Of a stretch of 64,000 nucleotides of DNA, positions 40,146 to 46,404 are shown piece by piece. This DNA is from Aporrectodea caliginosa. Lineage: Eukaryota > Annelida > Clitellata > Crassiclitellata > Lumbricidae. The notes below the pieces were generated by a model. It ran no database searches, was not told the DNA's origin, and worked only from the letters and a program-made list of their open reading frames with translations. Location of the stretch: NCBI GenBank assembly GCA_020284085.1, contig JACEVL010000933.1, forward strand, positions 97,001 to 161,000. Reading direction: 5' to 3'. The first letter of the stretch is position 1. Every line of letters starts with the position of its first letter. The position numbers and the translations under genes are program-made.

Positions 40146-41945
40146 TTTTATTATTATTATTATTATTATGTATAGGCCTATGTCCTGTGTATAGATTATA
40201 TATACATATATATATATAATATAATATATGTAACTAATACTATTATCGTATACATTTCGATAACTCTCTATTATAGGATGATTTTTCTGAGTTCCCAGCT
40301 TAAATTTAGTTGTTACATTTATCATAAAAGAGAAACAAAGAATAATTAATTAATTATCATCTGAAGATTATCTACCTGGCCCTATATCGTCTCTCGGTCC
40401 CTCCGTATTTCTGTCGGAGGCGTTTGTCGTGGCATCTGTTTTCCACTCGATCTTCACTCTTTCATCTGACGTTGAGGACTTTTTGTCTGACCGCAGGCGG
40501 ATCTTGTAGGAGAGAATATTATTCTTCGGAAGACTGATCCAGTCGCTCTTAACGAAGACGATTGCACCAAAAATGTCTTCGTTCTTCGCCACGTAGTTTA
40601 CTAGCTCAGTTTCATCTGCAAAGCCAAAATCTGCGACAAAGCAAAGTGTAGTGAACTTTTTATCTCTTTGTTCAAGCATCCCTGCCAACATTTCCGTGGA
40701 CAAAAGTAATTATTCGGCCCATATGGATTCTGCACGTCTAAAATCTGGGGATTTTGGTCCTATAATATTGTATTGTATTGTATAGTATTGTATCTATCAA
40801 TTTATATAGCGCCTCTCGCAGTGCACACCAATCAGAGGCGCTCCCAGTGCGAAAGACCCAGAGAAAAGAACGATGTCTTGAGACAACGAAAAAGAGGCAT
40901 TTGGCCCATCAATTAATAAACAGGAACGTGTCAAAGGAGGAAGCTGGTTCCATAGTGCAGGGCCAATGAAGGCAAAAACTCGCCTTTTAGCCATAGCAGT
41001 TCTCGCTCGGTATTGTTATCATTATTTCCAGAGCAGCAGCCGGAATATGTACTCCATGTTAGCATGCTGGCAGCGATATAAGAAATAATCGTCAGAAGTA
41101 TAATATGGATGTTACAGACTTTCAAACATAGGCTGGCTGGAGAAGATACTAATGCATCTCATAAGCAATAGGTATAAATAGTTGCTATGGACCTAAGCCA
41201 GGCTTCGGTAAGTTTGGTTCCCAGTAAGGTATCTATCTGATTAGACTTAGTTCAGTATTATGTGGACTAAACGGAAGAAAGGAATTAAAGAAAACGTTGG
41301 ACCAGGCACTCTGCACAACCGCACCATGCATACTGCATAGTATGCATGAAACACCATACCACCTCTACCATACTATTCCATGCGATACCACACCATACAA
41401 TGGCAATGGATATTTTGCCATACAATGCCATTATTGGATACCATGCAATGTTATTCGATAACATAACATACACTGTCATTGGATACCATGCAATGTTATT
41501 CGATAACATAACATACACTGTCATTGGATACCATACCGAACCACATTGAACTCTACTGTCGTCATACTTAGATAAAATCTAATGAACCTCATTAACTACT
41601 CAGAGGCGTACCTGGTGAAATCTTGATGCCCATGAGGTACGCCGTTCTATTCAGAATGCTCGTAACGAGGGTCGTGTTGGGAGCGTAGGCGAGGATCAAT
41701 TTCTCGGGTGGGTCTCGCAAGTCGTGGGTCAAGTTCGTGGTAACGAAGAAGCTGTCGTAGATTATTGCGTTTGACATGAAGCGGAATCCGTTTAATTGTC
41801 GTATAATGACTAAAAGGCCAGCCCAAAACAACGGAAACAGAACGGTAAAGACAGTCCTTAAGAGCTTCTTCTTCTGAAGCAAATAGTTTTTCCAGACCAG
41901 CAGCCGGAAATGTCTCCAATTCCTGTAACAATTCAACATCATCAC
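13164..41945 (-). CDS. ABCA3-like: ABCA3-like ABC transporter, 5' three-quarters of the gene (15 exons)
   Basis: This is a full-size ABCA lipid transporter, a membrane protein that moves lipids using ATP. Fifteen minus-strand exons join in frame with matching phases at every junction: N-terminal membrane segment, large luminal loop, five-helix part of TMD1, NBD1 (Walker [10 protein letters not shown], signature LSGGERRKL, Walker [13 protein letters not shown]-loop STHYMDEAD), a short linker, and TMD2 with its luminal loop. About 1190 residues are present against roughly 1700 for human ABCA3. The best recalled match is ABCA3: [10 protein letters not shown] at the N terminus, FNNQAYH in the TMD2 loop, GYQMTIVK after NBD1. 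The rest of TMD2 and NBD2 are missing: after 13164 no further exon is seen before another gene starts. With no stop or frameshift in any visible exon, the gene looks constrained rather than decayed. Confidence 0.9.
13292..13987 (-). repeat. ABCA intron duplicated at 63496-64000
   Basis: The intron before the TMD2 helix exon is pyrimidine-rich on the plus strand. It aligns with 63496 to the window end, very closely for the first 150 bp and more loosely afterwards, still recognisable at GCTCCACATTCTT and ATCTTCTCTGCC/ATCTCCTCCCCT. Confidence 0.85.
13988..14879 (-). CDS. ABCA3-like: ABCA exon 14: TMD2, first helix, luminal loop and following helices
   Basis: A large exon of 892 nt, phase 1-2. 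It encodes [20 protein letters not shown], a first helix, a luminal loop with [16 protein letters not shown], then helices with [18 protein letters not shown] and the [15 protein letters not shown] coupling motif. The donor is ttcttg|gtgggt. Confidence 0.92.
15020..16728 (+). mobile_element. DNA transposon remnant with long inverted arms, related transposase
   Basis: The left arm (about 15020-15170, GGTCCAAAC, then TGCTCCACAAGGCTGCCCCTG, TTTAGAGGTCGCTA) is matched inverted at about 16590-16728 (TAGCGACCTCTAAA, AGGGCAGCCTTGTGGAGCA, TTGGACC). Between them the plus strand keeps [20 protein letters not shown], the C-terminal hallmark of the protein in the TAGGGTG elements. I found no clear target-site duplication. 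Confidence 0.75.
16914..16993 (-). CDS. ABCA3-like: ABCA exon 13: short linker exon
   Basis: A short 80-nt exon predicted from phase logic. The acceptor acatag|agtaaatg takes the phase-2 end of exon 12 to give [12 protein letters not shown] and [17 protein letters not shown], and the donor tcat|gttgag leaves phase 1, as exon 14 needs. It is too short to show as a long open frame. The 5.5-kb transposon at 17032-22553 ends only 38 nt upstream of this acceptor. Confidence 0.75.
17731..17776 (+). promoter_or_regulatory. Strong stem in the R2-type 5' leader
   Basis: CGCCAG-TC-GCCGCC pairs with GGCGGC-TGGTG around an inner GTCC/GGAC hairpin. R2 elements are known to begin with HDV-like self-cleaving ribozymes. 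This stem could be part of one, but I could not trace a complete HDV fold. Confidence 0.4.
17863..21030 (+). CDS. R2-type retrotransposon polyprotein (zinc finger, Myb-like, RT, RLE endonuclease)
   Basis: This single protein would bind its DNA target, nick it and reverse-transcribe its own RNA at the nick. In order: one CCHH zinc finger (Cys32, Cys35, His49, His54, in CPICHKG...LSQHQRKAH); a Myb-like region near residues 68-130 ([34 protein letters not shown]); reverse transcriptase near 340-650 with [20 protein letters not shown] and catalytic FADD at 572-575; a C-terminal Cys-rich motif (Cys876, Cys880, His888, Cys893); and a restriction-like endonuclease with PD at 937-938 and Asp951. All are arranged as in R2. 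One N-terminal finger is seen, unlike the three of some R2 lineages. No stop interrupts 1055 codons, so recent activity is plausible. Confidence 0.92.
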   Translation: MTDQTTRRGAATAASVFIAQEEAGAVPGLVMCPICHKGPLKGAIGLSQHQRKAHPEEYHAQHQVSQRVKPRWLPEESERMARYEADLIVSGVRPGLINRRLVEVFGGWSLDRIKGQRKRQDYKLKVQECIASARALKCLSESDDSQDETSTEECRKSDWRREILTVAGEELRQYRDEYGMNPLVDTLLEAVGHAEGETEGGLTDARMLLDRTAVQLTTLLKSHSKTTERSKPRKGPKAGQAPGPGKPTGKPGSKRRLNPKRLARVMAYARVQKAFRRNRKRCAEMVLEETWEQEEATLTLEDHEPFWSNIFSSESEVDERPVPKVRVDWSIVDPVTREEVAKAVADSEESAPGPDGITLWEVKTISPALLASCYNLWLLLGDMPKQFSDGETILIPKGGDLKDPANFRPITMASRVTRVFHKILAARLTAKVPLDPRQKAFVPVDGCADNIFLLDNIIKGAQRQRKPVCLAFLDVAKAFDCVSHQTLARSLRRLGVPSPLVQYIATMYAYTSTVLKVGGRRSGPIRCGRGVRQGDPLSAILFNCVMDEVLSELNPAIGYFLNKEVMVRCLAFADDLVLIASSADGLREQVDRVRHALSLGGLRLNPAKSASLRIDVDGKAKRWVVNPTPFLTIDGESVRSLSIVQTYKYLGLQAGPLGVRRSHGDFLTVGLDRLTRAPLKPQQRMFLLRCHLLPKLYHGLVLGEMTAKSLEGLDRLVRVAVRKWLHLPHDTPTGYFHAKASAGGLEVPRLRYIIPPLKAQRMGRVEESEDPVMQSVATSPLFLGARRRCAKTARVAGRVLSNGKDANDLLAIQLYASVDGRGLKQQGQTPHINTWVTDGSALLSGGDYIQAVKVRGSLLPSAERSSRGRRTGPVWCDAGCNAWGTLAHISQSCARTHRLRCDRHNSVLDLISRKIESKGHAVLQEPIIPTRAGRRKPDLVALVDDVAYVVDVTITSDCNDMSGPYEEKVCYYARLDVIDWVATVHPGKPCVFGAVVLNWRGALHHASSRLLRKLGLSAHDETLMSVRVLTYTANMFRHYNRSTTRGSTTPGIDEA
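22595..22830 (-). mobile_element. LINE/SINE 3' end with (TCAA)n
   Basis: TCAATCAATCAATTTTTATTCATACTG is followed by a GGCCCAAAAGGGAACGATGATCCCGCTAG stretch. A similar sequence, ending GCAGAAGGGATCATGGATCCCGCTA, lies at 33800-33935. It has the look of a LINE or SINE 3' terminus on the minus strand. Confidence 0.5.
23033..23282 (-). CDS. ABCA3-like: ABCA exon 12: regulatory region after NBD1
   Basis: Phase 1-2, 250 nt. It encodes [18 protein letters not shown] and ends [19 protein letters not shown], as in ABCA regulatory domains. The 3' donor is caa|gtcagt. Confidence 0.92.
23507..23985 (-). pseudogene. LINE reverse-transcriptase fragment
   Basis: Minus-strand fragments in two frames give [20 protein letters not shown], a [11 protein letters not shown] stretch and [15 protein letters not shown]. 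The YADD catalytic box is present, but frameshifts break the gene. Confidence 0.8.
24557..26290 (-). mobile_element. CR1/Jockey-group LINE, 5'-truncated and frameshifted
   Basis: From right to left the minus strand encodes [59 protein letters not shown] (catalytic Asp), [11 protein letters not shown] (YADD box), then [15 protein letters not shown] and LMYASPAWW and a C-terminal tail ending KNTY. It is interrupted by frameshifts near 26.1 kb and at a (GGA)n expansion (25080-25142). The 3' end shows the TTGTATTGTA-type tail near 24560. Confidence 0.85.
25080..25142 (+). repeat. (GGA)n microsatellite inside a LINE coding region
   Basis: About twenty GGA/GAG units lie where related LINE protein would read [11 protein letters not shown]. 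The run encodes poly-Ser or poly-Leu on the minus strand and shifts the frame. Confidence 0.95.
26350..26510 (+). repeat. GGT/GAT-rich low-complexity tract
   Basis: Imperfect GGTGGT and GATGGT units, with a GTGGTGGTGGTCGACCAC stretch, next to the donor of ABCA exon 11. Confidence 0.7.
26562..26772 (-). CDS. ABCA3-like: ABCA exon 11: NBD1 Walker B and H-loop
   Basis: Phase 0-1, 211 nt. It encodes [20 protein letters not shown], then [20 protein letters not shown] and [18 protein letters not shown]. All catalytic motifs are intact. Confidence 0.95.
27069..27520 (+). mobile_element. LINE C-terminal/3' fragment
   Basis: The plus strand encodes [18 protein letters not shown] and LRGLLPALG, the C-terminal tail of the LINE family at 24557-26290 and 1826-2282. 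The 3' sequence CCAGGTTGCGTGTTATCA parallels 2320-2340. Confidence 0.7.
27520..27575. repeat. (TA)n-rich tract
   Basis: Alternating TA and TATATAAT units following the LINE 3' fragment. Confidence 0.9.
27823..27978 (-). CDS. ABCA3-like: ABCA exon 10: NBD1 signature
   Basis: Phase 0-0, 156 nt. It encodes the helical subdomain and the ABC signature [20 protein letters not shown]. Confidence 0.95.
28293..28447 (-). CDS. ABCA3-like: ABCA exon 9: NBD1 Q-loop region
   Basis: Phase 1-0, 155 nt. It encodes [30 protein letters not shown] and KEHLIFFA. The Q-loop glutamine is in LCLQHN. The intron upstream carries the TAGGGTG-type element at 28530-29603. Confidence 0.95.
28530..29603. mobile_element. 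Non-autonomous TAGGGTGTCCCA element, 1.07 kb
   Basis: The left end TAGGGTGTCCCAA is matched inverted by TTGGGACACCATA. The flanks TTATGCAA and TTATACAG are an imperfect 8-bp duplication (6 of 8). Internal sequence (ATCAAAGTTCTCAA, TGACGTCAAACTT, GACATCAAGAAAAC) matches 43237-47121 and 38391-38900. I see no coding potential. Confidence 0.8.
29988..30111 (-). CDS. ABCA3-like: ABCA exon 8: NBD1 Walker A
   Basis: Phase 0-1, 124 nt. It encodes [20 protein letters not shown] followed by [14 protein letters not shown]. The Walker A motif is complete (GHNGAGKTT). Confidence 0.95.
30890..31250 (-). mobile_element. LINE 3' end
   Basis: The minus strand encodes [18 protein letters not shown] and [17 protein letters not shown], equivalent to the C-terminal tail of the LINE at 24557-26290 ([29 protein letters not shown]). 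A TCAATCAATC tail lies at about 30890. Confidence 0.7.
31651..31797 (-). CDS. ABCA3-like: ABCA exon 7: TMD1-NBD1 junction
   Basis: Phase 0-0, 147 nt. It encodes [16 protein letters not shown] and ends in YFETP...GIQIRGLTK, the usual lead into NBD1. Confidence 0.9.
32479..32651 (-). CDS. ABCA3-like: ABCA exon 6: last TMD1 helix
   Basis: Phase 1-0, 173 nt. It translates to [18 protein letters not shown], a hydrophobic helix, and [20 protein letters not shown], the conserved WY-x-x-AV-PG-(E/Q)-(Y/F)-G-x-P-x-P-(W/F)-YF motif of ABCA proteins. The donor is ttcacg|gtcagt. Confidence 0.9.
33055..33320 (+). repeat. (GAGACA)-type microsatellite with internal duplication
   Basis: A GAGA/GACAGA purine tract. 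The unit GACAGAGACTGAGACTGAAA...TGTGAAGTAGGGC...TCTTCGGAACTG occurs twice, about 150 bp apart. Confidence 0.9.
33800..34000 (-). mobile_element. LINE/SINE 3' end, second copy of the 22595 type
   Basis: TCATTCAATCATTCAATCATTTATTTCTGTAAC is followed by GCAGAAGGGATCATGGATCCCGCTA, like 22595-22700. Confidence 0.5.
34422..34872. mobile_element. Fold-back element with 9-bp target duplication
   Basis: Each arm is an array of CGACAAAAGAGCG units (about five at 34428-34500), inverted on the other side as CGCTCTTTTGTCG (34785-34866). The outermost sequence is GGCACG...CGTGCC. The 9 bases CAAATTTGC flank both ends (34413-34421 and 34873-34881). A 9-bp duplication suggests a Mutator-like origin. No coding region is present in 451 bp. 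Confidence 0.75.
35092..35265 (-). CDS. ABCA3-like: ABCA exon 5: TMD1 helices
   Basis: Phase 1-1, 174 nt. It encodes [20 protein letters not shown], then [11 protein letters not shown] and [18 protein letters not shown], matching the ABCA3 segment before the last TMD1 helix. The fold-back element at 34422-34872 lies in the next intron. Confidence 0.9.
35400..35600 (-). mobile_element. LINE 3' end with (TCAA)n tail
   Basis: CAATCAATCAATC repeats are followed by TTTATATAGCGCCTCTTCAAG and CAGAGGCGCTCCCAAGCC, the hairpin-bearing 3' end shared with other LINEs here. Confidence 0.65.
35640..36370 (+). mobile_element. CR1/L2-like LINE fragment, frameshifted
   Basis: In shifting plus-strand frames the sequence reads a [11 protein letters not shown] stretch, [40 protein letters not shown] and a PSFTNHPP end, which is the post-RT C-terminal region of a LINE. 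Confidence 0.75.
36830..37100 (-). mobile_element. LINE 3' end with TTGTA tail
   Basis: TATTGTATTGTATAATTGTATTGTG is followed by GCCTCTATAG...TTCAGAGGCGCACCCAGTGCG. The minus strand continues into degenerate LINE C-terminal sequence ([12 protein letters not shown]). Confidence 0.65.
37507..37753 (-). CDS. ABCA3-like: ABCA exon 4: TMD1 helices
   Basis: Phase 0-1, 247 nt. It begins [18 protein letters not shown], the ABCA coupling-helix signature, followed by two hydrophobic helices. Confidence 0.92.
37826..37885 (+). repeat. (TGTA)n microsatellite
   Basis: Repeated GTAT units next to the 3' end of the inverted SINE. Similar TATGTATGTA follows its other end at 38215. Confidence 0.9.
37885..38215 (-). 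mobile_element. SINE with two tRNA-like heads, copy 2
   Basis: Reverse-orientation copy of 5378-5776. It has the same GGGGCGCGGTGGTATAGGGG A box, GGTTCGAATCC B box, GCGTCCGCGCAGTAGTCGGG body and GCGCCTCTGAATAGGCAAT tail, but most of the first tRNA-like head is deleted. It sits in a TATGTA-rich target. Confidence 0.8.
38391..38900. mobile_element. TAGGGTGTCCCA-family fragment
   Basis: GTCCCAAAAATCAAAGTTCTC and later GGAGATCTCGGTGTCTGCAGAC match the left half of 43237-47121. The extreme left end is altered (TACGTCCC) and the right part is missing. Confidence 0.7.
38915..39250. pseudogene. Two opposed LINE reverse-transcriptase fragments
   Basis: The plus strand of about 38920-39140 reads [27 protein letters not shown] and [16 protein letters not shown]. 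Immediately after, the minus strand of about 39026-39240 reads [18 protein letters not shown]. The two RT pieces face each other. Confidence 0.75.
39417..39455. repeat. (TA)n microsatellite
   Basis: Uninterrupted TA repeat of about 38 bp. Confidence 0.95.
39549..39805 (-). CDS. ABCA3-like: ABCA exon 3: end of luminal loop and next helix
   Basis: Phase 1-0, 257 nt. It encodes [12 protein letters not shown] (compare REGFLAVQHAVD in ABCA3), a [11 protein letters not shown] stretch and a hydrophobic helix, ending ENKFK. Confidence 0.9.
39985..40170. repeat. (ATT)n microsatellite
   Basis: Long run of ATT/TTA units with a few interruptions (AATTCAATGA, TATTTTTTA), within an ABCA intron. Confidence 0.95.
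40376..40630 (-). CDS. ABCA3-like: ABCA exon 2: luminal loop of TMD1
   Basis: Phase 1-1, 255 nt. It encodes [13 protein letters not shown] and [10 protein letters not shown], the counterpart of the conserved F(P/A)-x-E-x-EL...AVVF pattern in the first luminal loop. Confidence 0.85.
40745..41010 (-). mobile_element. LINE 3' end with (TTGTA)n tail
   Basis: The minus strand encodes [20 protein letters not shown], typical of CR1-like C termini. A TTTATATAGCGCCTCTCGCAG hairpin and TTGTATTGTATTGTAT tail follow. Confidence 0.75.
41434..41523 (+). repeat. 45-bp tandem duplication
   Basis: TTGGATACCATGCAATGTTA continuing through CGATAACATAACATACACTGTCA occurs twice in direct tandem, with a third partial copy starting at 41524. 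Confidence 0.95.
41612..41945 (-). CDS. ABCA3-like: ABCA exon 1: N terminus, first membrane segment
   Basis: The ATG at 41945 is in frame with the phase-1 donor (ccag|gtacg). It gives [15 protein letters not shown] and then the first transmembrane segment ([15 protein letters not shown]), as in ABCA3. A possible AG acceptor (ttacag at about 41928) leaves open that the start lies in another upstream exon. Confidence 0.85.
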
Positions 41946-42049
41946 TAAGCGTTCTTTACACTACAAGATCAGTTTCAGTTACTCAGACAGTTTCATGTGA
42001 GGTTACATAATGTTATATGCGGCAACGTGATACTGTAAGGTTATGTAAA

Positions 42050-42800
42050 TCTTTGAAATTTATCAGCGCCACACAAAAGAGACTAGCCTTAAAGAGGCGC
42101 TATATCAAATCAAGTCCACAATAGTCAGGTTGTATTGTCCGTTCCAGTGCCACCATGCTGTCTTCTCGACTTGACCTGTCGGAGGGGATGAAGGGAGACA
42201 TCCGAGGTGGGTTTACGCATTAGATCACAGCGATACTTAAAAATGGCAAATTTGAACTTTTATTCTCAAATTGTGTAGTCTTTAGGCAAAGCACCGCGGG
42301 CCAGGATGTATTGCGCGTTTTGTACAATTTTGTGGACAGTCATTAAGCGATGAAAGGCAAGAATCGGGATAAGACCGTAGAAGCGTTACTTGATCGAAGA
42401 TAAAATGCACAGCTAAAAAGGAAAATTTATGGACAATGAACAGAGTAGCTGAGCGAGTTGAGTCACACGAAGAGTAAAACCTTAAGAGTATATAACTTCA
42501 TCAATCACAAAGTTCAAAAGCTTATTGTTAACGTGATAAAATCATACGAATTTCCTTCATATGTCTGCGCAGTTTCACTTGGTTCTGCCATTGCGGTAAA
42601 ATAACTGTCGGAGAAAGTCCAGAATCCAGGGTTTAAACGGTCGCTCGAGTTCGTGTAACTTCGCAAGAAAACGTTCAAATTATGTCACGACTGCTTGAAA
42701 ATATTATCGCTATAACAAATCTCAGAAAATTAAATGTGAAAGGCAACGTTAATCAATCAACTTTTGTTAAAGGCCAATATATTTAAGCAGCAAATCTGAA
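42050..42800. repeat. Repeat shared with 47160-47310 and 58050-58530
   Basis: The first part (42185-42305, CCGAGGTGGGTTTACGC, TTAAAAATGGCAAAT) recurs at 47195-47300. The second part (about 42320-42800: GATGAAAGGCAAGAATC, GTAGCTGAGCGAGTTGAG, TTAAATGTGAAAG) recurs at 58085-58500 and, split by insertions, at 53490-56740. No coding capacity is recognised. Confidence 0.8.
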
Positions 42801-43019
42801 TTCTTTCAAATGAGCTGCAGCGTATTTTAAAATGCGCATTTGAACTTAATTTTGGTGTTGTCTATGACGTCATTGCTTTATTGAGATACGTTCCTAGCGT
42901 GTATTCCGCAGATACAATCACTCGCTTTAAGCAGCTGACGTCATATAATAGTTACAATTAAATATAAGAACTTGTATAGCCCCACTGTAGTTACATGATT
43001 TGCGCAAAGCTTCAGTCGA

Positions 43020-43236
43020 TTGTATTGCATTGTATTGTATCGTATTGTATTTGGAAATTTGTAAAGCTCCTCCTTCAGTCTATGCTATTCAGAAGGGCTC
43101 TCAGTGTGAGACATCGAGGGATTAAAAATGTCTTCAGTATCTAAGATACTGACTGCGGCAGTCAGTATCTTAGAACGGATGGATAGAAGTAAATTCCATA
43201 AGAAGGTGCACGCGATAGCGAAAGGTCGATGTTGGG
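43020..43236 (-). mobile_element. LINE 3' end, left part, split by a transposon
   Basis: It has a GTATTGCATTGTATTGTAT tail and a degenerate 3' hairpin, then minus-strand coding debris (RPFAIACTFLWN). Its continuation resumes at 47122 (minus strand HPLRFADRLDLFVPRQGLL), so the element at 43237-47121 inserted into it. Confidence 0.7.
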
Positions 43237-43886
43237 TAGGGTGTCCCAGAAAAACAAAAGTTCTCAAATATCAACAGCCAATCTCTAAAACGATTCTCTT
43301 GGTTATTCTGATAAAAAATGCAAAGTTACAGCAAGATTGAAGATCATTTAGACGTGGCTCAAAGCCTTTTCAAATTTCGTATAGCCCCCATGCAAAAGCC
43401 TGGGGGGGGGGGGCAACATATCCGTTTTCAATGCATAACTTTCAAACGGTAAGAGATATTCAAAATTCCTTTGGTGAGGTTTCCTGGAAAGGTTTGCTCA
43501 CAACATTGGTTTTGTCTCATACGTTACTCTTGCATGACGCCATGTAACATGACGTCAAACTTGGACGTCACAGTTGACATTGCGTTGGATCAATGGTTCC
43601 TCGTAACGTGTTGTTCTTAAAAGGTTTATTTTTAGGTATCAAGTTATGGTTTCGGGAAAGAAGGATTTGCATAAAATATTCTTGAAACCCCTTGGTAGTT
43701 TCTTCTTCCAGAACATGTGGCATAACGTCACTCAACTTTTGAAGCAACTGCTTCTATCTCCAAAGCCAGAAGTCTTGGAAAGGAGATCTCGGTGTCTGCA
43801 GACCAGGGTTATCAACTACAAGGAATTTGATAATAATATTATATTTCACAGATCACGTGACCTCATTCACCGTGACGTTCCAAGTG

Positions 43887-43894
<8 letters not shown>

Positions 43895-43923
<29 letters not shown>
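43895..43923. repeat. (TA)n microsatellite
   Basis: TA repeat of about 28 bp within the transposon at 43237-47121. Confidence 0.9.
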
Positions 43924-43925
<2 letters not shown>

Positions 43926-44285
43926 ATAACCACCCACAAGTCATAGAAAGGTGATCTTGGTGTCAACTGTAAAATTTTTGGCTACAAGAAATCCTGAAGA
44001 CACATGCTTGCCACTCTGCGGTAATTACATTCCATGATCTATAATATCAAGTAACACGTTGATTGGTTTGTAACAGTTCAGATGACCTTGGAAAGTCGTA
44101 GACAGTTTCCTGTAACAATTTTCTGTGAATCACAACGTACAATAACAAATCTCATGATTAGGAAAGTGCTTTGATGCCTTCACTGAAGATAAACCACAAT
44201 CACAATTCTATTGCTTGCAGTTCCCGAGAAACGAAGGGCAACCACGCCGGGTCGTCAAGTGACCTTGAAGCTCAGATGTAGTGGA

Positions 44286-44545
44286 ATGTAATTAGTAACT
44301 TATATAGCGCCTTTCACAGCAGTGACTATGCAGTAGTGCTCCCAGTGCTAGTACCCCGAGAGAAGAAATAGGTTTCGAAGAAAGAGAGAAGTAGGAATAG
44401 ATCTAGAAGGAATGGAAACGCGTAAAGAGGAGGGGATGGAATTCCACATGGCAGGCCCAATGGTGAGAAATGACCTAGCTTGCGCCAAAGTGGTCCTAGT
44501 TCGCGGAACAAAGAGATCATGCTGGTCCAAAGAAAGGAAAGGTTG
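44286..44545 (-). mobile_element. LINE 3' end
   Basis: The minus strand encodes DLFVPRTRTTLAQARSF and IGPAMWNSIPSSLRVS. It ends in a CTTATATAGCGCCTTTCACAG 3' hairpin. Confidence 0.75.
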
Positions 44546-44609
44546 GAGAGAAGCTGCAGAATGAGGAAAGCGATCGAAACCTATAATGTTGAGTGTACAG
44601 TTTTTTGGC

Positions 44610-46404
44610 GGCCCTTGTATGTATGTATGTATATGGCCATTTATATAGCGCCTTACAAGAAACTCACGAAGGCGCTAAACATGACTACCCAACAGATCTA
44701 AACAGATGCGACTTAAGAAGTTTCGAAAATGTTTCCTGAGCTGCCGGCGGTGCAATGTTACGAATTGTTAATGGAAGGCTGTTCCAGTGCAAAGGTCCAA
44801 TACATGAAAAGGCACGGTGCGCCCGCATCGATGTACGGGAGCGTGGGACCATCAAGTCCCCACGAGCTGCAGAGCGTAAGGATCGACGACCTGGCTGGCT
44901 GGAGACTGGAACACAGAGCTCCCTGATGTACTCTGGGGCTGCACCGATCATTGATGTCCGTCCCATGAGGATGATCTTGAAAGTTATCCTGTCCTCAACC
45001 GGGAGCCAGTGCAACGTGTCTCGCATATAGATCGAAATATGCGAGAATTTAGGCAGCTTTGCGACGACTCTGGCGGCGCAGTTGAGAACGGATTGAAGCT
45101 GTCGTATCCGGAACTTTGGCAAACCCGCAAGGACACCGTTGCAGAAGTCCAGGCGCGTCAGCACAAAGGAGTGGACAAGAGTCATAGCGGCGTCAAATGA
45201 TAGATTTCGCCGAATGACTCTAATCTGGCGTAGGTGATAAAAGCAAGACCTGCAGAGGGAGTTGACAAGTTCCTCCATAGACAAGTCTTCGTCCACAAGC
45301 ACTGCGAGGTCCCGGACAACGCGTTGTACTTTCCAGTTAGGAAATGCCGCTTCAATCGCCTCACTGTCAATCCTTGAACGTGCCTGTCCCGTGCCCAGCC
45401 AAATGAATTCAGTTTTGTCCGGGTTCAGCCTCAACCGGTTGGAAGACATCCACGTCTGCAGCACTTCCTCGACAATTGCCTGGAGGCCAGAGTCGTCGCA
45501 AAGCTGCCTAAATTTTCGCATATTTCGATCTAGGCCTACATGTATATGCGAGACACGTTGCACTGGCTCTCGGTTGAGGAATGGATGTGTGTTTTGACAC
45601 ACACGCCAGTGCATCGGATGGGTGGCATGTTGAGTACAGTTGGGCGTCATCGGCATATTGGTGAACTCGGGCTCCAAGAGCACATATGATCTTTGTCAAA
45701 TCAGCTGAATATAACACGTATAGCAGTGGCCCAAGGACTGAACCCTGCGGGACGCCGAATGTTACAGGCGCCCATGCCGAATTGTCCGAGCCAATGGCCA
45801 CCATCATTTGACGTCCACTCAGGAAAGAACTGATCCATTGAAACGCCTGTCCGACAACTCCAAACGAGATGCGTAGTCTGGTCAACAGGATGCTGTGATC
45901 TACAGTGTCGAACGCTGCGCTCACATCCAGGAGTGCGAGCAGCGTGACATGTCCAGCATCGATGGCATCGCATACATCAGATATGAGTCTCAGAAGCACG
46001 GTTTCTGTCGAATGGCCTTTCCTGAATCCAGATTGTAGCTTCGGAATGAGGTTGCACGATTCCAAATACTGCAGCAATTGACGTACCACTAGCTTCTCGA
46101 TAACCTTGGAAAGGAACGTCAGGTTAGAGATAGGGCGGTAGTGCCTGATGTTGTCCGGATCCAAACCAGGCTTTTTGATTTCTGGCCGTATGATTGCCCG
46201 CTTCTGACTCTCCGGCAGGCATCCCTCCGCTAAAGAGGCATTGCAGAGCTGAACCAGGAATGGAAGCAGCTCGTCAATAAATTCCTTCAGCAGAAAGGTC
46301 GGAATGGGGTCAAGCAGGCATGATTTTGATGGTGATGACAGAAGAAGCGATTTCAATTCAACGTCCGTCACGCCCTTTAAATCGCAGAAATTATTAGACA
46401 TCAA
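44610..46404 (-). mobile_element. CR1-like LINE, 5'-truncated, with internal inverted duplication
   Basis: From right to left the minus strand reads SKSCLLDPIPTFLLKEF, YRPISNLTFLSKVIEKLVVR, LLALLDVSAAFDTVDHS, TFGVPQGSVLGPLLYVLY and HQYADDAQLYS, then SSNRLRLNPDKTEFIWLG, YMRDTLHWLPVEDR and FSCIGPLHWNSLP. All RT catalytic motifs are present, but a rearrangement near 45.5-45.6 kb breaks the frame. The 3' end has TTATATAGCGCCTTAC and a GTATGTATGTAT tail. Confidence 0.85.

Noticed and set aside
228..41945. A genuine ABCA-Ig fusion protein
   Set aside because: The ABCA donor at 13164 is phase 1 and the Ig acceptor at 11200 needs phase 2, so direct splicing would break the frame.
43496..43780. CRISPR-like or regulatory repeats around TGACGTCA motifs
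   Set aside because: The CRE-like TGACGTCA words lie inside the repeated TAGGGTGTCCCA element and have no spacer-repeat structure.
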